Shown: positions 1 through 9,988, counted from the first letter of the stretch. The stretch: DNA of 64,000 nucleotides from Motilimonas pumila (GCF_003596335.1 NZ_QZCH01000022.1:17501-81500), one strand, 5' to 3'. Notes: generated by a model from the sequence alone, not told the origin. Translations and numbers: made by a program.

Positions 1-429
1 GCGACACCGTTTTATCATTACAGCCATGGCTTGAAAAAGCATGATGGTAACTGCCAACGCATCGCCCATGGCCATCGTTCGCGGTTAGATATTTACGTTG
101 ATGATTTGTGGCACAAAGACTCGGTTAACCTATGGGCAGAGCGCTGGCAGGATATTTATCTAGGCTCTCTGGAAGATCAAGTGGCTCTTCAGAAATTGTC
201 CATAGCCAACCTCAACAGCGCTGAAAGTTTTGGCTTTCGTTATCAAGCTCAACAGGGCATGTTTGAACTGATAATGCCTGCGCACATGTGTGATGTTATC
301 GATATTGATACCACCATAGAGTCCATCGCAGAGTATTTGTGCCAGCAAGTAAAACAGTCTCACCCTGATAGTAAGGTTAAAGTGCTCGGCTATGAAGGCA
401 TTGGCAAGGGCGCTATTTTTGAACTTTAA
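1..429 (+). CDS. 6-pyruvoyl-tetrahydropterin synthase / QueD-like protein (3' part)
   Basis: The frame is open to the first base of the window, so the 5' end is cut off; about 142 codons remain. A TTG at 31 could serve as a start, but the residues before it (FYHYSHGL) look like family sequence, so I treat the gene as partial. The visible motif NCQRIAHGHRSR resembles the substrate/zinc-binding region of the 6-pyruvoyl-tetrahydropterin synthase / 6-carboxytetrahydropterin synthase superfamily, and the HGH histidines fit zinc ligands. Family members act in pterin or queuosine-precursor synthesis. The true substrate cannot be told from this fragment. A strong bidirectional terminator separates it from the convergent chemoreceptor gene. 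Confidence 0.75.
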   Translation, partial: ATPFYHYSHGLKKHDGNCQRIAHGHRSRLDIYVDDLWHKDSVNLWAERWQDIYLGSLEDQVALQKLSIANLNSAESFGFRYQAQQGMFELIMPAHMCDVIDIDTTIESIAEYLCQQVKQSHPDSKVKVLGYEGIGKGAIFEL

Positions 430-465
430 ATAATACGCAGATTTACTCTGCCTATTACAGGGCAT

Positions 466-493
466 AAAAAAGCCGGGCAATGCCCGGCTTTTT
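466..493. terminator. bidirectional Rho-independent terminator
   Basis: A perfect GC-rich stem, GCCGGGC / GCCCGGC with a 3-nt loop, is flanked by A5 on the left and T5 on the right. It can stop both the QueD-like gene (+) and the convergent chemoreceptor gene (-). Confidence 0.9.
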
Positions 494-509
494 GTTGGGA
501 TAAACTGAG

Positions 510-2513
510 TTACAGTTTGAAATGGCTGACCAGTTCATCTTGGTTTTGTGCCAGCTCTTCCAAGATGTGTCCGGCATTGGCGATTTCTTCGATGCCTTGA
601 TAGTTCACATCTGAAATATCTGAAATACGGTTAATATTATTCGCAATTTCAGCGCTGGTTGCTTGCTGTTCTTCTGCCGCTGCTGCGATTTGACTACTCA
701 TATCAGAAATCAAAGTGACAATGCCTTGGATCTCTTCCATTGCGCCATTAGCGTCTGAGCTTTGGGCTATGCTGGCTTCCATTTCATGGGAGCATTCCGA
801 CATCACGTTAACTGCGCGGCGAGCACTGGACTGTAAGTTTTCAATCATCGACTGGATTTCAGACGTTGAGTTAGTGGTCTTTTGCGCAAGGTCTCTCACT
901 TCATCTGCTACTACGGCAAAGCCTCGTCCTTGCTCTCCGGCACGTGCAGCTTCAATGGCAGCATTAAGAGCTAATAAGTTAGTTTGGTCAGCAATGCCAC
1001 GGATGACATCTAAGATGCCGCCGATGTTATTACTCAAGGCCCCCACTTCTGCGATAACATTGCTGGAGTCTTGAATTTTATCTGACAGCTGGTGGGTGGT
1101 AGAAATATTCAGCGCCATGACCTCTCGGCCGGTATTAGAGGCTTGCTCTACCTGATTCACTTGCTCTAAGGTCATGTTTGCAGCATTGGCCACTTCACGT
1201 ACCGACTGCTCCATTTCGGTCATGGCTGCCGCTACGCCTGCTGTTTCATGGCGTTGGTTATCTAGCTCATCTTTCGATTTATCCATGGTGACTTGGTTTG
1301 TGGTCGCCAAATCATTAAGTTTGTGGGACGCCTCGGACAGTTTACTCAAGATAGAACGCATTTGTTCAACCAAGGTATTCACCTGGCTGGAAAGTTGGCC
1401 AAACTCGTTATTACTGGTGTATTTGATTTGTTGTGTCATGTCGCCATCTGTGACGGCGGTTAATACCTGTAGCAAGTTTTGCAGTGGTTTTTTGATGCTG
1501 CGCGCCACGCTAAAACCAACCACTACCGCGATAGCCAAGGAGATCAGTGCGCCAATGATAATATTACTGCGACTGGCCACCAATGCTTGGTTAGTATTAC
1601 TTACCGCGTCGTCAACCACGCTCTCTGCGCTTGCGTTGATTTTGATAAGTTCAGCCACTGCTTGGTCAACTTGTTTTGCACTCTCTTGAACCGCGTTAAT
1701 CATTTCATTTTGTACCGTCACTAACTTTTGGTAATCCGCCAGTAGGCCGGCTTTAGGGTTAGTGGTGTCCGCAACAAACTGATCAATCAAATCTTTGGTC
1801 TGACCGTTAAACCCTGGAATGCTGTTTCCTAGGGTTTTCGCTGAGTTTTGAATCGAGCGAATTTGCATTTTGTTACGACGCATGGTCGATTTGACTTTCT
1901 TCGGGTCGTTTTGGTTCAAGGCGTCATTGGTGCCCAGCTCTAAAATAGCGATTTTGCTGACGATGGTATCGGCCGTAAACTGATGACTGGGGGAGTCTTT
2001 AGCCAAATCCGCAATGCGTTGTTTGAGGTTGGGTGTCATCACCGCAAACTGACTTTTCTTGGAAGCAAACGCTTTGTTTTGCTCTAAAAGCGACTGCCAT
2101 TGCGGCATAACTTGCGCGGCAGTTTCAAAATAGTCCTTTTCCAGTTTTATAATGCCGTCAATTTGTCTTTGTAATTGCGGCTGTCCAGTGGCCATCATTT
2201 TTAGTTGCTTTAGGCCATCCTCGAACTCCTTCTTTTCGCGCTCAAATTCGGCTTTTTTGGGCGCCAGTTCATCCACTTTATTGGTTAATAGGTAATATTT
2301 AAGCTCGTTATCGGCTTGCAGCAGTGCGACTGCAATTTTGTTAGTCTGCAGTACGAGCGGGGTTGCTTTTTCTGTCACATCAGACATCAAGCTTTCGAGT
2401 TCGCTGCCTGTTTTCAGTGCCATCAAATTGTTCAACATGATCATCGCCACCAGCAGTACAAAACCTGAGATGACCATGTGGACTATCGAGAGATTGTTCC
2501 AAAATTTCTTCAT
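510..2513 (-). CDS. methyl-accepting chemotaxis protein
   Basis: A transmembrane chemoreceptor of 667 residues from the ATG at 2513. A longer GTG start at 2552 would add 13 unlikely residues before the charged start MKKFWNNLS. Order: TM1 (about 10–33), a helical periplasmic sensor region (about 35–310), TM2 (about 314–338), HAMP (about 339–390), then a long cytoplasmic coiled-coil signalling domain. The conserved hairpin tip [20 protein letters not shown] lies near residues 504–525 and would contact CheA/CheW. The protein ends in LVSHFKL, with no CheR/CheB-binding pentapeptide. The ligand cannot be deduced; the all-helical sensor region resembles HBM/4-helix-bundle types. The gene stands alone and is convergent with the QueD-like gene. 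Confidence 0.93.
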   Translation of the reverse strand: MKKFWNNLSIVHMVISGFVLLVAMIMLNNLMALKTGSELESLMSDVTEKATPLVLQTNKIAVALLQADNELKYYLLTNKVDELAPKKAEFEREKKEFEDGLKQLKMMATGQPQLQRQIDGIIKLEKDYFETAAQVMPQWQSLLEQNKAFASKKSQFAVMTPNLKQRIADLAKDSPSHQFTADTIVSKIAILELGTNDALNQNDPKKVKSTMRRNKMQIRSIQNSAKTLGNSIPGFNGQTKDLIDQFVADTTNPKAGLLADYQKLVTVQNEMINAVQESAKQVDQAVAELIKINASAESVVDDAVSNTNQALVASRSNIIIGALISLAIAVVVGFSVARSIKKPLQNLLQVLTAVTDGDMTQQIKYTSNNEFGQLSSQVNTLVEQMRSILSKLSEASHKLNDLATTNQVTMDKSKDELDNQRHETAGVAAAMTEMEQSVREVANAANMTLEQVNQVEQASNTGREVMALNISTTHQLSDKIQDSSNVIAEVGALSNNIGGILDVIRGIADQTNLLALNAAIEAARAGEQGRGFAVVADEVRDLAQKTTNSTSEIQSMIENLQSSARRAVNVMSECSHEMEASIAQSSDANGAMEEIQGIVTLISDMSSQIAAAAEEQQATSAEIANNINRISDISDVNYQGIEEIANAGHILEELAQNQDELVSHFKL

Positions 2514-2949
2514 AATATTACTCGTACTTCCTGTTGGAGCTAAGTTATGCACTTACGTAACTTGCACAACAAGCACGCCTATATAGTAATTAACCAATGT
2601 TCAGGATTAACAATAGCCTAATGCCTGAGTATGACTTTACCTGTATCGCCTTTAGCCGATGATTCTTGAGCCTTGCGGTGATTTAAATAGCTTTTTATGC
2701 CATTATTTGCGTTGAATCACCTTTTACAGCTTATACCGAACTATATTGCCAGCTAAAAAACGTTATTACTGCTGTAAATAACCCGTTTTGAGAGTTAGGC
2801 ATATCAAGCTTTTAGCATTAAAATAAAAAAAATATTAAACAGTTAAGCATGGCGCTCTCAAACCGCTTAAAGTAGATTAAGCCAACGGCAAGAGCACTAT
2901 TCTGACTTGCCGATATGAATTAAAGATAGCTGATATTTAGGAGAAATTT
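2514..2949. other. intergenic region between chemoreceptor gene and hinT
   Basis: About 430 bases, AT-rich, between the divergent chemoreceptor and hinT genes. It must hold promoters for both, but none is clear enough to name. A loose inverted repeat (GTTTTGAGAG near 2785 and CTCTCAAAC near 2855) has a loop of about 60 nt and one mismatch next to it. No gene or RNA is recognisable. Confidence 0.5.
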
Positions 2950-3303
2950 GTGGCTGAAGAAACGATTTTTAGCAAAATTATTCGCCAAGAGATCCCAACC
3001 CCTTTGTTGTATCAAGATGATTTAGTGACCGCGTTTAGAGATATCGCGCCACAAGCCCCAGTGCATATTTTAATTATTCCCAATAAATTGATTGCTACGG
3101 TGAATGATATTGAGGCGGAAGATGAACTTACCTTAGGAAGAATGTATAGCGTAGCGCGCCAGCTGGCAAAAGAAGAAGGTATTGCCGAGTCGGGGTACCG
3201 TTTGGTCATGAACTGCAATGATGACGGCGGCCAAGAAGTTTACCACATACACTTACACTTGTTAGGCGGCGAGCCGATTGGCCCATTACGAGGTCGAGCA
3301 TAA
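2950..3303 (+). CDS. hinT: HIT-family purine nucleoside phosphoramidase HinT
   Basis: A 117-residue histidine-triad protein that hydrolyses adenosine phosphoramidates. The signature HIHLHLL lies near residues 98–104, and the usual early motif ([18 protein letters not shown]) is present. Start is GTG with a good AGGAG about 7 bases upstream. The downstream lipoprotein genes follow without a gap, matching the enterobacterial/vibrio order hinT–ycfL–lpoB. Full length for the family, nothing missing. Confidence 0.95.
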   Translation: MAEETIFSKIIRQEIPTPLLYQDDLVTAFRDIAPQAPVHILIIPNKLIATVNDIEAEDELTLGRMYSVARQLAKEEGIAESGYRLVMNCNDDGGQEVYHIHLHLLGGEPIGPLRGRA

Positions 3304-4722
3304 TTGATTCGCATCCAATCTGTCACTGCCGCGATGTTGCTCCTTATTTTAACTGGGTGTAGCACAGTGGCAGTGAAAAGTGTTTTTGTTGGCTATGACC
3401 AACAATTACAATCGACACGACAACTGGCGTGGCAAGGGCAGTTTGATGCGGCTGCGCAAAGCATTGAATTAGGTCCGGTTGACTCTCGCAATCATATTTT
3501 ACAATTGCTACAGCAAGGCCGTGCATTGTTTCTTGCACAAGATTTCGAAGCCAGCTTAACGCGGTTTCAACAAGCTGCGCAGGTGTTGGCTCAGCTAGAC
3601 CGTCAAGCGCAATACCGTTTGTCTCAAGGGGTGAATCTCGCAGCGACAACGGTTACCAATGATAACTTGATACCTTACGAACTGCCGGATTATGAACGCA
3701 CCATGTTGCATCATTACTTGGCTATTAACTATTTGGCCCTAAGTCGGGTAGAGCCGGCGTTGGTTGAAGTCAGAAAAGCTCGACAAGCTCAGTTGATGGC
3801 GGCCCAAAAGCGCCAAGATGAACTGCGCCAAGCTGCCAATGAAGCTGCGGAGCAAGGTGTTATACCTGATGTTAACGCTGCATTTAATGGCTACCCGGAC
3901 ATGTCAGGTTTGATTGGGAACGTGAAAAATGGCTATCAAAATGCGTATACATTTTATGTTTCGGCCTTACTGTACGAGCTGGTTGATGAGCCTAATGCAG
4001 CATATATTGATTATAAAAAAGCCTTAGAGATAGCGCCTGATAACCGTTATATACAGCAGCGATTACTTGTACTTGCGAAGCGCTTAGGCATGACGCAAGA
4101 CTTGGCTATGTATCAAAAGCTCTTTACCCAGTTTGATAGTCATTCGGCTCAAGACGGGCGAGTGGTTATCCTTATCGAGCAAGATCTCGTTGCTGCTAAA
4201 CAAGACATGCATTTACCAATTCCTATTCGTTCAAGTGATGGCTATTACGGTGTGTTTAACGTTGCGGTACCTGTATATAACCAAGCTCCGCGCCGGGCTG
4301 CACCTTTGAGCATCTATCAAGGAAATACCTTGGTGGCTCACAGTGCAGAAATTACCGGAATCACTAATCTGGCGGCAAAACAGCTACAAGAAGACATGCC
4401 CGCGATGTTAGTCAGACAAGCCATCCGGGTTTATACCAAAGAAATGGTACGCAAGAACGTGGCCGACAGTGCCGGTGATTGGGGCAATTTGCTGGTTAAT
4501 TTATACAACACCCTGAGCGAGACGGCGGATACGCGCAGTTGGAGTTTATTACCTGGTAATGTTCAGGTGATGGATCTATCGCTGGGAAGCGGTGAGCAAA
4601 GCCTTGAATTACGTCAAGGCGCCAGTAGGCTACCGCTGAACATTGCGGTGGCACCTGGACAAACCCGCTTACTGCTTGTGACATCTATGGCCGGTAAGCT
4701 TTATTTATCAGCGTCAAATTGA
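3304..4722 (+). CDS. COG3014-type TPR-like lipoprotein
   Basis: A predicted outer-membrane or periplasmic lipoprotein of 472 residues. The TTG start directly abuts the hinT stop. It is preferred over the ATG at 3334 because only the longer form gives a charged signal peptide (MIRIQ…) before the lipobox LTGC, with Cys19 as the lipidated residue. Residues about 140–260 are helix-rich and TPR-like (VDEPNAAYIDYKKALEIAPDN). The C-terminal half is β-rich. It sits between hinT and ycfL, as do COG3014 genes in vibrios, which links it by context to lpoB and cell-wall synthesis. No biochemical function is known to me. Confidence 0.8.
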   Translation: MIRIQSVTAAMLLLILTGCSTVAVKSVFVGYDQQLQSTRQLAWQGQFDAAAQSIELGPVDSRNHILQLLQQGRALFLAQDFEASLTRFQQAAQVLAQLDRQAQYRLSQGVNLAATTVTNDNLIPYELPDYERTMLHHYLAINYLALSRVEPALVEVRKARQAQLMAAQKRQDELRQAANEAAEQGVIPDVNAAFNGYPDMSGLIGNVKNGYQNAYTFYVSALLYELVDEPNAAYIDYKKALEIAPDNRYIQQRLLVLAKRLGMTQDLAMYQKLFTQFDSHSAQDGRVVILIEQDLVAAKQDMHLPIPIRSSDGYYGVFNVAVPVYNQAPRRAAPLSIYQGNTLVAHSAEITGITNLAAKQLQEDMPAMLVRQAIRVYTKEMVRKNVADSAGDWGNLLVNLYNTLSETADTRSWSLLPGNVQVMDLSLGSGEQSLELRQGASRLPLNIAVAPGQTRLLLVTSMAGKLYLSASN

Positions 4723-4729
4723 GGTAGCT

Positions 4730-5149
4730 ATGAACACAAAAACAATGATTCGGTGGAGCGGGGCGCTGATTGTCGCGTTACTGAGTATTAGCGGTTGCAG
4801 TCAAAAAAAATCATCCGGTATTGGCGCACAATCGGCGCCAGCGGGCACTGAGTTTGTGGTTGATAACCCAGATTTGGCGGCTAAATTACAATTATCTAAT
4901 GTCATGCAAAAGCGTGAAAATAACTTTTTAGTAGTGCAAGCTCAGCTTGCGAGCCTGTATGATTTTGAACAAAAACTGCAATATCAATTTCGCTGGTTTG
5001 ACGAAGCTGGCTTTCAAGTGGAAAAAGACAAAAGCGCTTGGCGCGCGTTAAAGCTCCACGGCAAACAAACGGTGACCTTGCAAAGCACGGCACCTACAAA
5101 AAAAGCGCAACATTTTACAATTTATGTCCGAGAAATATTAGATAAATAA
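4730..5149 (+). CDS. ycfL: YcfL-family (DUF1425) lipoprotein
   Basis: A 139-residue lipoprotein. The signal peptide ends in the lipobox SISGC near residue 23, followed by a β-rich domain of the YcfL/DUF1425 type containing YQFRWFDEAGF. SD GAGG sits 6 bases before the ATG. It lies 7 bases after the COG3014 gene and 9 before lpoB, so the four genes from hinT form one transcript. YcfL is a conserved neighbour of lpoB; its role is not established. Confidence 0.85.
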   Translation: MNTKTMIRWSGALIVALLSISGCSQKKSSGIGAQSAPAGTEFVVDNPDLAAKLQLSNVMQKRENNFLVVQAQLASLYDFEQKLQYQFRWFDEAGFQVEKDKSAWRALKLHGKQTVTLQSTAPTKKAQHFTIYVREILDK

Positions 5150-5158
5150 GGATCACCA

Positions 5159-5755
5159 ATGAAACGTACTGCACTTGCGATCACTCTAGGTTTAAGCGTG
5201 TTAACCATGGTGGGTTGTTCTAACAAGGTAAGTTACGGCGATGCAACCGAAGTAGAAACTGTCGATGTGGGCTTTGGCTCAACCGATCTGCAAACCGTGG
5301 CTCAACAAATGACGGATGATTTACTGACTTTCCCTGCGGTAGTCGCAATCACAGCGAAAGAGCGCCCTGTGGTGTATGTTGAACGTATTAAAAACAAAAC
5401 CAGTGAGCATATTGATACTGAGTCCATCACGGACAGTATCTCGACCAAGTTGCTGCGCTCAGGTAAGTTTCGCTTTGTGGATATGGCTAGGGTAGATTCG
5501 GTGCGTCAACAGCTTGAGTTTCAAAATAGCGGCGGCATGGTTGACCCTGCGACAGCGGTCTCATTTGGTAAACAAATTGGCGCGCAATATATGTTGTATG
5601 GCAATTTATCGAGCATAGTTAAAGACAATGGCAAACAAAAAGACGTTTATTACAAGTTCACCATGCGCTTGATGGACTTGCAAACCGGCATCTTAGAATG
5701 GGCTGATGAGACCGAAATTCGTAAAGTTGAAGAGCGCAGTAAGTTTGGTCTATAA
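5159..5755 (+). CDS. lpoB: penicillin-binding protein 1b activator LpoB
   Basis: A 198-residue outer-membrane lipoprotein, lipobox MVGC with Cys20. It reaches across the periplasm to activate the glycosyltransferase/transpeptidase PBP1b. The mature part has a short linker and then the LpoB fold (VVYVERIKNKTSEHIDTES … GAQYMLYGNLSSI). SD AAGGA is 7 bases upstream of the ATG. The linker is short compared with E. coli LpoB, as is common in vibrios. It is the last gene of the hinT operon. Confidence 0.93.
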   Translation: MKRTALAITLGLSVLTMVGCSNKVSYGDATEVETVDVGFGSTDLQTVAQQMTDDLLTFPAVVAITAKERPVVYVERIKNKTSEHIDTESITDSISTKLLRSGKFRFVDMARVDSVRQQLEFQNSGGMVDPATAVSFGKQIGAQYMLYGNLSSIVKDNGKQKDVYYKFTMRLMDLQTGILEWADETEIRKVEERSKFGL

Positions 5756-5784
5756 GTTTCAGAGTTTGTTGTAAAAAACATCCC

Positions 5785-5811
5785 GATCTCACTTTCAATA
5801 GGGGTGAGATC
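5785..5811. other. stem-loop after lpoB
   Basis: Arms GATCTCAC (5785–5792) and GTGAGATC (5804–5811) form an 8-bp stem. There is no T-run on the + side; an A6 tract near 5773 would give a U-run on the minus strand. It may be a weak terminator or an mRNA 3'-end stabiliser for the lpoB operon. Confidence 0.4.
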
Positions 5812-5914
5812 AAGCAAGCAATAAAATGCCATTGACGCTGCTTTAAGTTCGGGTACATTGGCAATAAAACAAAGTAATTAGGTTTAGATCAATGTCTAAA
5901 CCAGAGGAATGCCT

Positions 5915-6457
5915 ATGATTATCTACCTACACGGGTTCGACGCAACGAGCCCGGGTAATCATGAAAAAGTGATGCAATTGAAATTTATTGATGATGACGT
6001 GCGGTTTGTTCACTACAGCACGATTCATCCAAAAATGGACATGAGTCACTTGCTCAAGGAAGTACACAAACACATTCAAAATTGTGATGATCCCACCCCA
6101 CTAATCTGTGGTGTTGGCCTCGGCGGTTATTGGGCTGAGCGTATTGGTTTTCTGTGTAATATCAAGCAAGTTATCTTAAACCCTAATTTGCACCCAGAAG
6201 ATACCATGGTTGGCAAGATTGAATGGCCAGAAGAATATGAAGACATTGGAAGTAAGTGTGTTTCTGATTTTCGTAATAAAAATTCAAATAAATGCGTAAC
6301 CATCCTTTCAACTGGCGATAAAGTATTGGATAATGAAAAAACAGCGTCAGAACTGAAAGAATATTACAAGATCATTTGGGATGAGACTCAAGCACACAAG
6401 TTCAGGGATATCTCGCATCATTTGCAAATGATCAAAGCATTCAAAGCTCAGGAATAA
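5915..6457 (+). CDS. ycfP: YcfP-family α/β-hydrolase-like protein
   Basis: A 180-residue protein matching E. coli YcfP in length and sequence ([10 protein letters not shown] … GNHEKV … [16 protein letters not shown]). It belongs to the YqiA/YcfP esterase-like family. The usual nucleophile position reads GVGLGG rather than GxSxG, so catalysis is doubtful. The ATG at 5915 is preferred over the one at 5909 because AGAGG (5903–5907) is 7 bases from it but only 1 base from the earlier ATG. It sits between lpoB and ndh, as in enterobacteria and vibrios. Confidence 0.9.
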   Translation: MIIYLHGFDATSPGNHEKVMQLKFIDDDVRFVHYSTIHPKMDMSHLLKEVHKHIQNCDDPTPLICGVGLGGYWAERIGFLCNIKQVILNPNLHPEDTMVGKIEWPEEYEDIGSKCVSDFRNKNSNKCVTILSTGDKVLDNEKTASELKEYYKIIWDETQAHKFRDISHHLQMIKAFKAQE

Positions 6458-6528
6458 TTGCACGACACAGATCCAAGTTAAGCCGTGCGGATCCCTGAGC
6501 CCGCAGCTTAAATTGGAGAAGTGTTGCA

Positions 6529-7815
6529 ATGACAAAAATTATCGTAGTAGGCGGTGGTGCCGGCGGATTAGAGCTGGCCACTAAACTGGGACGAAAGCTC
6601 GGCCGTAAACAAAAAGCCGAAATCACACTGGTTGATAAAAACCGCACCCATCTATGGAAACCATTGCTACATGAGGTCGCTGCAGGCTCTTTGGATGACG
6701 GCGTTGACGCTCTCAGCTACCGCGCGCACGCAAAAAATCACGGATTTTTCTTTCAATTAGGTTGCCTAAGCAACATCAATCGTGATGACAAAACCATCAC
6801 TTTATCGGCCATGCTAGACGAAGAAGGTAATGAAATTTTAAGCCAACGTAAGTTGTCTTACGATTACCTTGTGATGGCTCTTGGCAGCGTCAGTAATGAC
6901 TTTCGCACTCCTGGCGTTAAAGATAACTGTATCTTCCTCGACAGCCCTGAACAGGCGCATAAATTTCACCACAAAATGCTCAACAAGTTTTTACAACTGG
7001 GTGAGAAGCAAACTCAAAAAGTCAACGTGGCAATTGTTGGCGCAGGCGCGACGGGAGTAGAGTTATCCGCCGAGCTTTATAACTCTTTAAAGCAAGTTAA
7101 GAGCTATGGCTTTGATGATATCTCATCGTCAGACTTAAACGTGACCTTGGTCGAGGCGGGCGAGAAAATCCTGCCAGCATTACCGGTACGTATTTCTAGC
7201 GCGGCGCATCACGAGTTGTCGCAATTAGGCGTTGACGTTCGCACCGCAACCATGGTGACAGAAGCCACCGAAGCGGGTTTGATGACTAAATCTGGTGAGT
7301 TGATTGAAGCTGACCTGATGGTGTGGGCTGCAGGCATCAAGGCACCCGATTTTTTGGCAGATATTGCAGGCCTTGAAACGAATCGGGCGAATCAATTAGT
7401 GGTTGAGCGGACTCTGCAAACCAGTCGTGACGGCAATATTTATGCGATTGGTGATTGTGCGGCGTGTACGCTGGAAGATGGTAAGCAGGTACCGCCAAGG
7501 GCACAATCTGCACATCAGATGGCCAGCTGCGCTTACGACAATATTATTGCGCGAATTAATGGTAAGCCACAAAAAGACTATCAATACAAAGACCACGGTT
7601 CGTTAGTTTCACTCAGTCAGTTCAGTACGGTGGGCAGTTTAATGGGGAACCTGATGAAAGGCTCCATGATGGTCGAAGGGCGCATGGCTCGTTTTGTTTA
7701 CGTGTCGCTGTATCGCATGCACCAAATTGCTTTACACGGTTACGTGAAAACGGCGTTAATGACCATGGTCGGACGAATTAACCGCGTATTAAGGCCAAGG
7801 TTGAAGCTACATTAA
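6529..7815 (+). CDS. ndh: type II NADH:quinone oxidoreductase
   Basis: A 428-residue single-subunit, non-proton-pumping NADH dehydrogenase acting at the inner membrane. It passes electrons from NADH through FAD to quinone. An N-terminal FAD Rossmann motif ([16 protein letters not shown], residues 5–20) and a second NADH-binding [13 protein letters not shown] near residue 170 are both intact. The C-terminal motif IYAIGDCA binds FAD. An amphipathic C-terminus would anchor it. SD GGAG lies upstream of the ATG, with a terminator directly downstream. Confidence 0.95.
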   Translation: MTKIIVVGGGAGGLELATKLGRKLGRKQKAEITLVDKNRTHLWKPLLHEVAAGSLDDGVDALSYRAHAKNHGFFFQLGCLSNINRDDKTITLSAMLDEEGNEILSQRKLSYDYLVMALGSVSNDFRTPGVKDNCIFLDSPEQAHKFHHKMLNKFLQLGEKQTQKVNVAIVGAGATGVELSAELYNSLKQVKSYGFDDISSSDLNVTLVEAGEKILPALPVRISSAAHHELSQLGVDVRTATMVTEATEAGLMTKSGELIEADLMVWAAGIKAPDFLADIAGLETNRANQLVVERTLQTSRDGNIYAIGDCAACTLEDGKQVPPRAQSAHQMASCAYDNIIARINGKPQKDYQYKDHGSLVSLSQFSTVGSLMGNLMKGSMMVEGRMARFVYVSLYRMHQIALHGYVKTALMTMVGRINRVLRPRLKLH

Positions 7816-7844
7816 CCTGATTTATTTGCTAATCAAAATGGTGA

Positions 7845-7871
7845 AACAGCGGCTTAAGCCGCTGTTTTTTT
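7845..7871. terminator. terminator of ndh
   Basis: A perfect palindrome, AACAGCGGCTTAAGCCGCTGTT, split here as AACAGCGGCTT / AAGCCGCTGTT, is followed by T7. The stop codon of the convergent DUF2919 gene lies inside the stem. Confidence 0.9.
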
Positions 7872-8327
7872 ACCTATTTGATAATCGTTAAAGCTGGCGG
7901 CTAAACGCTTGCTGCTGGCTACGTACAATAAAATCCAACAAGCCAACACTAACTGCACTGAAGCGTGCCACGAATAGCTGAAATGGTGAAACAGCAAGCC
8001 TTGTATTTGCAAGCTGATATCTACCAGGGTGGCCAGTAATAATAAGCTGCGTCCGCGGTGCCATATTGGCGCGAGCCAACGGTTTTGTTTTCGGTGAGCA
8101 ATTAAAAACAACAAGACTGCGCACACGCCGCTGGCCAAACCTAATAAGAAATTGGCTTTCAATGGGTAAAATAAGGCTAAGATTTTACCGCCGTCTGGCC
8201 TGATGGTTAATGACATGATCCAAATGACCCAGGTGCGGGCTAAAAAAATCAAAGACAAATAAAACCATAAGGGTGGTTTTAAGTCCCCTTGCTGATCATA
8301 ATGGGATATTGGATATAACCGGCGCAT
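7854..8327 (-). CDS. DUF2919 (YfeZ-like) inner-membrane protein
   Basis: 157 residues with about four hydrophobic segments (near 22–42, 58–77, 92–110 and 120–138). The N-terminus (LYPISHYDQQGDLKPPLWFYL) matches DUF2919 / YfeZ family proteins. A very strong SD, AAGGAGTGAT, precedes the ATG. Function is unknown in the family. Its last codons lie within the ndh terminator hairpin, so its 3' end and that of ndh overlap. Confidence 0.8.
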   Translation of the reverse strand: MRRLYPISHYDQQGDLKPPLWFYLSLIFLARTWVIWIMSLTIRPDGGKILALFYPLKANFLLGLASGVCAVLLFLIAHRKQNRWLAPIWHRGRSLLLLATLVDISLQIQGLLFHHFSYSWHASVQLVLACWILLYVASSKRLAASFNDYQIGKKTAA

Positions 8328-8386
8328 ACATCACTCCTTCGTTTATGCTGATATGGGGGTGAAAACGCATAACACAAGCAACTACT

Positions 8387-8968
8387 ATGAAACTCAATAA
8401 AGACGTGCCTAATCCTTGGCAAACGCTGAACATTTCAACTCGTTATGAAAACCCCTGGCTCAAGGTGGAACACCATGACGCGATAAACCCAGCAGGTCAA
8501 GCTTGTATCTATGGCAAAGTGCACTTTAAAACCCGCGCGGTGGGTATCATTCCCATTGATGAAAATGGTTACACTTGGCTGGTAGGCCAAACACGCTACA
8601 CTTTGAATGAGTTCAGTTGGGAGATCCCCATGGGCGGGGTGCCGTTAGATGAAACCAATTTAGCCGGGGCGCAGCGTGAGTTATTAGAAGAAACTGGCTT
8701 GGAGGCGCAGCAATGGCAATCTCTTTTAGCCATCCATACTTCAAACTCGGTCACTGATGAACAGGGCGAGGTGTTTGTGGCCCGCCAGTTATCCCAGCAG
8801 CAAGCTTGTCCCGAGCCCAGTGAAGACATTCAAATGTTACACTTGCCTTGGCATCAAGTAGTAGAAATGGCATTAGAAGGCCAGATCACGGATGCCATCA
8901 GTCTTGCCGCTATATTAAAATTAGCGCTGCAATGCCCTAATTTATCTGTTATTTCTGCCTCAAATTAA
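8387..8968 (+). CDS. Nudix hydrolase
   Basis: 193 residues with a complete Nudix box, GGVPLDE…REL.EETGL, near residues 83–105, giving the G-x5-E-x7-REU-x-EE-x-G-U pattern. It should hydrolyse a nucleoside diphosphate linked to another moiety. The layout resembles ADP-ribose / sugar-nucleotide pyrophosphatases, but the substrate cannot be named. It begins 59 bases after the divergent DUF2919 gene. A separate promoter is likely for the lipoprotein gene that follows. Confidence 0.9.
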   Translation: MKLNKDVPNPWQTLNISTRYENPWLKVEHHDAINPAGQACIYGKVHFKTRAVGIIPIDENGYTWLVGQTRYTLNEFSWEIPMGGVPLDETNLAGAQRELLEETGLEAQQWQSLLAIHTSNSVTDEQGEVFVARQLSQQQACPEPSEDIQMLHLPWHQVVEMALEGQITDAISLAAILKLALQCPNLSVISASN

Positions 8969-9013
8969 GTAGAGTTTGGGTTTTATTTATATTTTTCGTT
9001 TTTAAGGAGCACA

Positions 9014-9973
9014 ATGAAGCGCTTGCGACTGCAACATTGGATGCTTGTATGCTTGGTCATGGTTCTGACGGCTTGTGGAAATCAACAAGAAGAACTGCGA
9101 GATAAAAATATCCAAGTAGCCAAGCATAAAGTAGAAGCGTTAGGGCAACAGCTCAGTACTGGGCAAGTTCGTAACGCCAATATACTCAAACAATATGGCA
9201 TGATGCTCAGTCAGCAAAAGCCGGATTATGCTTCCTTGGCCGAAGTAATGGTGCAAGATGCCACCACGCAAGGGCCGATGTACCAAAGCTTGGTTCGTCG
9301 CTTAGATAACGCGACCAGCTCACCGCAAAACTTTGTCAGTATTGAAGAGCAAATTGACGAGTTAGAAAATATAGCGTCCGCAGCTGATCCCGTGCTTTTT
9401 TCGGATGCCTTATCCGATCCCATTAACGTATTAGCAGATGTTTCTGACGGCAAACTGGCGCGGGTAAATTCAGTTAGCAAAGAAGCCAGCATACAAGCGA
9501 ATGGTGCAGAGGACTTTGGCGCTGGCAGTCAATTGGTGGGTAACCCCAGTTATGGCCAATGGCAGACAAACAGCAGCGGCATGTCTTTTTGGGCTTGGTA
9601 TGGCATGTATTCCATGTTCTCCAACCTGACGCGACCTGTGTATTACGATTCGTGGTCAAGAGGACGTGATTACAGCTACTACAACGATTACGGCCGTTCT
9701 CGTTACACCAGTCCTTCGCAGTACCGCCAGCAAGAGCAACAAGTGGCGCGCACCAAAAAGACTTTTGGTAACAACAAGTCCAGCTTTAAAAGCCCATACG
9801 CTAAAAACCGTACCGGCAGTACGAATGTTTCCAGTGCCAGCCGTAAAGCACAATCTGCAACCAGCTTTGCAAGTCGTTCGAGTTATGCCAAAAAGAGCAG
9901 CTCCAGTAATCGCAGTAGCAGTTTTAGAACCAATCGAAACACCAGTTCCCGCAGTCCAAGTCGTGGCAAATAA
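9014..9973 (+). CDS. lipoprotein with basic Ser/Arg-rich tail
   Basis: 319 residues starting after a strong AAGGAG. The signal peptide ends at lipobox LTAC (Cys21). Residues about 22–130 are helical. Residues about 185–235 are rich in Trp, Tyr and Gly. The last 90 or so residues are low-complexity and strongly basic (Ser, Arg, Lys, Asn, Thr), ending SRSPSRGK. I do not recognise a family. It lies 15 bases before the DUF350 gene and so is part of its operon, in the place that the lipoprotein YjfM takes beside YjfL in E. coli; that parallel is inferred from context. Confidence 0.75.
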   Translation: MKRLRLQHWMLVCLVMVLTACGNQQEELRDKNIQVAKHKVEALGQQLSTGQVRNANILKQYGMMLSQQKPDYASLAEVMVQDATTQGPMYQSLVRRLDNATSSPQNFVSIEEQIDELENIASAADPVLFSDALSDPINVLADVSDGKLARVNSVSKEASIQANGAEDFGAGSQLVGNPSYGQWQTNSSGMSFWAWYGMYSMFSNLTRPVYYDSWSRGRDYSYYNDYGRSRYTSPSQYRQQEQQVARTKKTFGNNKSSFKSPYAKNRTGSTNVSSASRKAQSATSFASRSSYAKKSSSSNRSSSFRTNRNTSSRSPSRGK

Positions 9974-9988
9974 GGAAAGGCAACAGAC

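Noticed and set aside
715..1689. Long antisense frames across the chemoreceptor gene
   Set aside because: They are shadows of the MCP coding sequence, with no independent motifs.
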